The translations under genes and the position numbers were made by a program. The notes under the pieces were generated by a model that saw only the letters and a program-made list of their open reading frames with translations, searched no databases and was not told where the DNA came from. Shown here piece after piece: positions 61,792 through 64,000 of a stretch of 64,000 bases of DNA. Numbering within the stretch: the first letter of the stretch is position 1; each line of letters begins with the position of its first letter. Source of the DNA: an uncultured Lachnospiraceae bacterium (lineage in GTDB: Bacteria > Bacillota > Clostridia > Lachnospirales > Lachnospiraceae); contig CANQSA010000003.1 in assembly GCA_947626415.1 (NCBI GenBank), positions 62,001 through 126,000 on the forward strand, read 5' to 3'.

Positions 61792-63280
61792 CCTGTTCTC
61801 CTGTATCTGACCGTGTCTCCTGCTTTTTCTCCTTTTCTACCTCAAACCAGAACACCACGCCGCCTTCCACATTGGCGACGCCGCATTTCTGATTATGCGC
61901 GTCCATAACGGCCTTGACGATCGACAGCCCGATCCCGTTTCCGCCGTATTCCCGGGTTCTGGCCTTATCCACTTTATAGAACTTGATCCAGATGCGGTCT
62001 AAGTCCTCTTCCGGAATATGGCTGCCGGAATTGAAAATGGCAACCCGGATATTCTCTCCCTGCTCCGCCACATCGATCCGGACGGTCTTTTTCTCATCCA
62101 GATGATTCAGGGCGTTGGTAATATAATTCGTGATCACCTGCTCGATCTGAAATTCATCTGCCCAGACATAGATGCTCTTCCGGTTATCAAAAATGATCGT
62201 GGCCCCTTTCTGTTCGATCAGGATCGTAGAACGGCTTAGCACGCCGCTGATCACGGAGATCAGATCAAACCGTTCAAACGTGATCTGCCCGTTTCCGAAT
62301 TCCAGTTGATTCAGTTCCAGCAGATTTTTCACCATCTTATTCATCTTATTGGCTTCGTCAATGATAACGTCGCAGTAGAATTCCATGCTCTCCGGATCTT
62401 CACTGATCCCTTCCTTCAGGCCTTCCGCATAGCCCTGGATCAGAGCGATGGGCGTCTTCAGTTCGTGGGAGACGTTGGAAAGGAATTCCTTCCGCATATT
62501 GTCAATCTCAATTTTCTGGTTAATATCCTTCTGCAGTTCATTATTCGCCGCTTTCAGTTCGGAAATCGTGGTTTCCAGCGTACCGGACAATTTGTTCATG
62601 CTGGTTCCCAACACGCCTATTTCATCATTCCGGTCCCCCACATATTTCACATCAAAATCAAGCTCTGACATCTTCTCGGAGATATCCGCCAGCTGCAGGA
62701 TCGGTTTGGTAAAGTTCTTGGAAATATACCACATGATCACCACGCTTAACGCAATCGCGAGATAACTGATATACAGGAAAAACCGGTTGGAAATATTTAC
62801 GCTCTGCCGGATACTCTCCATCGGGACACGCATAATAAAATAGCTCTCTTCATTCAGAGCGCCATACATCTCCAGATACCGGAGTCCGCTTCCGCTATCC
62901 GCAATATCTTCAACCTGATTTTCATTGTCGGAAAAATTGATGCTGCCCGATACAATCATATTAAAAAAGGTTGCCGCCAGCTCCCGATCCCCGTTTCCGG
63001 TAGAAAACAATGTCTGCTGATTGGCATTCAGTACCAGCAGGGAAACGCTGGACTGCTCGCAGATCTCCTGCAGAACGTCCTGATTCTCCGGATTCAGCAG
63101 ATTCCTGTCGGTCCGGATAATGGACTGTAACTGATGGTAAACGCTGTTCAGAGCAGCTTCTTTATTGCTCTTATAATAGCCTTCCAGAAAGAAGGAGTTT
63201 AACAGGATACAAAACATCAACGTGCCGGCTACCATACCTGCCAGTATGATAACCAGCCGTGTGCGAATCGAATGCAGCAT
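61757..63280 (-). CDS. HAMP-domain sensor histidine kinase
   Basis: The 507-residue kinase has a membrane helix at about residues 8-30, an extracellular sensor region up to about 165, a second helix, a HAMP linker (KPILQLADISEKMSELDFDV), the phospho-acceptor His in SNVSHELKTPIALIQGYAEG and an ATPase domain with ITNYITNALNHL and YGGNGIGLSIVKAVMDAH. It would phosphorylate the regulator upstream, which it overlaps by one base. The signal is unknown. The tail (EEKKQETRSDTGEQDEARTR) is charged and overlaps the next gene. Confidence 0.95.
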   Translation of the reverse strand: MLHSIRTRLVIILAGMVAGTLMFCILLNSFFLEGYYKSNKEAALNSVYHQLQSIIRTDRNLLNPENQDVLQEICEQSSVSLLVLNANQQTLFSTGNGDRELAATFFNMIVSGSINFSDNENQVEDIADSGSGLRYLEMYGALNEESYFIMRVPMESIRQSVNISNRFFLYISYLAIALSVVIMWYISKNFTKPILQLADISEKMSELDFDVKYVGDRNDEIGVLGTSMNKLSGTLETTISELKAANNELQKDINQKIEIDNMRKEFLSNVSHELKTPIALIQGYAEGLKEGISEDPESMEFYCDVIIDEANKMNKMVKNLLELNQLEFGNGQITFERFDLISVISGVLSRSTILIEQKGATIIFDNRKSIYVWADEFQIEQVITNYITNALNHLDEKKTVRIDVAEQGENIRVAIFNSGSHIPEEDLDRIWIKFYKVDKARTREYGGNGIGLSIVKAVMDAHNQKCGVANVEGGVVFWFEVEKEKKQETRSDTGEQDEARTRARRKQ

Positions 63281-63969
63281 TATTTATCCACCTCAAATTT
63301 GTAGCCCATACCCCAGATCGTCTTGATATAATCCGCGTCTTCGCCCAGTTTGTTCCGCAGTTTCTTCACATGGGTATCAATGGTTCTGGCGTCTCCGAAA
63401 TAGTCGTAGTTCCAGACGTTATTTAAAATATTCTCTCTGGAAAGCGCCAGTCCCTGATTTTCAACAAAATAAACCAGTAATTCAAATTCTTTAAAGCTGA
63501 GTTCTACGGTTCTGTCGCCGACCTTTACAATATGCGCGGCCTTATTCAGTTCCAGTGTCCCGGCTCTTAAAATCTGTTCGGCTCCGATCTTATTGGTTCT
63601 CCGCAGGATCGCGTCCACTCTGGCGACCAGGATCTTCGGGCTGAACGGTTTGGAAATATATTCGTCCACGCCCAATTCAAAGCCCAGCAGCTCGTCCTGT
63701 TCGTCGCTCTTGGCCGTCAGCATGATGATCGGGACCTTGGAAAACTTACGGATCTCCCGGCACGCCTGCCAGCCGTCCATCTTCGGCATCATCACATCCA
63801 GGATCACCAGATCGATCTTACTGTCTTTAAAGAAGATCTCGATCGCTTCTTCTCCGTTTTCCGCCTCTAATACCTTATATTCTTTCTTGACCAGAAAATC
63901 TTTTACCAGCTTCCGCATTCTCGGTTCGTCGTCTACCACTAAAATCTTCAGATTCTCCATCGGCTGCAT
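63280..63969 (-). CDS. OmpR/PhoB-family response regulator
   Basis: The 229-residue regulator has a receiver domain (LVVDDEPRMRKLV, phospho-acceptor Asp in VILDVMMPKMDGW, IIMLTAKS, Lys in YISKPFSP) and a winged-helix DNA-binding domain (ELSFKEFELLVYFVENQG, NVWNYDYFGDARTIDTHVKKLRNKLG). AGGAGGTAA precedes the ATG. It is the first gene of the pair. Its targets are unknown. Confidence 0.96.
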   Translation of the reverse strand: MQPMENLKILVVDDEPRMRKLVKDFLVKKEYKVLEAENGEEAIEIFFKDSKIDLVILDVMMPKMDGWQACREIRKFSKVPIIMLTAKSDEQDELLGFELGVDEYISKPFSPKILVARVDAILRRTNKIGAEQILRAGTLELNKAAHIVKVGDRTVELSFKEFELLVYFVENQGLALSRENILNNVWNYDYFGDARTIDTHVKKLRNKLGEDADYIKTIWGMGYKFEVDK

Positions 63970-64000
63970 TTACCTCCTTATCTGTCTTCTTCCGCAAATC

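Overview
The window looks like chromosomal DNA of a spore-forming gut Clostridium of the Lachnospiraceae type. The evidence is the gene set: GerW- and SpoIID-family sporulation genes, a small LysM protein, a T-box leader on pheST, clostridial 2-hydroxyacyl-CoA dehydratase activase genes, PEP carboxykinase, and a class 2 MetH with its activation domain on a separate gene. AGGAGG-type ribosome binding sites, sigma-A promoters with 17-base spacers and mid-range GC agree. The lineage is inferred; no rRNA is present. Most genes lie on the minus strand.

Layout. 1-4.5 kb: a cut-off DUF3810 gene, dtd, and pheS-pheT behind a phenylalanine T-box. 4.5-10.3 kb: a degenerate GH51-like gene behind an iron alcohol dehydrogenase, a YihY membrane protein, a SpoIID-like protein and, upstream of it, a 6S RNA with its own promoter. 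10.4-21.3 kb: an accessory region. It holds a secreted repeat protein, a 56-residue peptide missed by ORF length cut-offs, a 77-residue membrane peptide, an ABC exporter and an NTP_transf_5 protein. These face a XRE regulator across four 160-bp repeats. Then come an Rpn-type nuclease and a six-gene operon that joins a CpsB/Wzz/CpsD phosphoregulatory set to an HprK-like kinase, a PqqD-like protein and an S24/S26-like peptidase. I think this is the most novel part: it looks like a peptide export and modification system without any recognised ring-forming enzyme, tied to bacterial tyrosine kinase signalling.

21.4-31.9 kb: pckA; the methionine and one-carbon genes metF, metH activation domain and metH, with a 45-residue membrane ORF whose start is buried in an RNA hairpin; gerW and DUF2953 genes; two unknown proteins; and lysA. 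32-42 kb (plus strand): a 1246-residue GH51 arabinofuranosidase without a signal peptide, a LysM protein, a rhomboid-like membrane protein, a 1419-residue CoA-dehydratase activase fusion and a YqeY protein.

42.2-57 kb: a DinJ/YafQ toxin-antitoxin pair; a tandem array of seven full-length FtsX-type permeases plus one short relative, with no partner ATPase in the window; and a membrane-anchored GH127 beta-L-arabinofuranosidase. The GH127, the intracellular GH51 and perhaps the alcohol dehydrogenase suggest use of arabinose-containing plant polymers. 57-64 kb: a phosphatase and HAD pair, ung, hisH-hisF apart from the rest of the his pathway, a sirtuin-like protein without the catalytic His, and a sensor kinase/response regulator pair.
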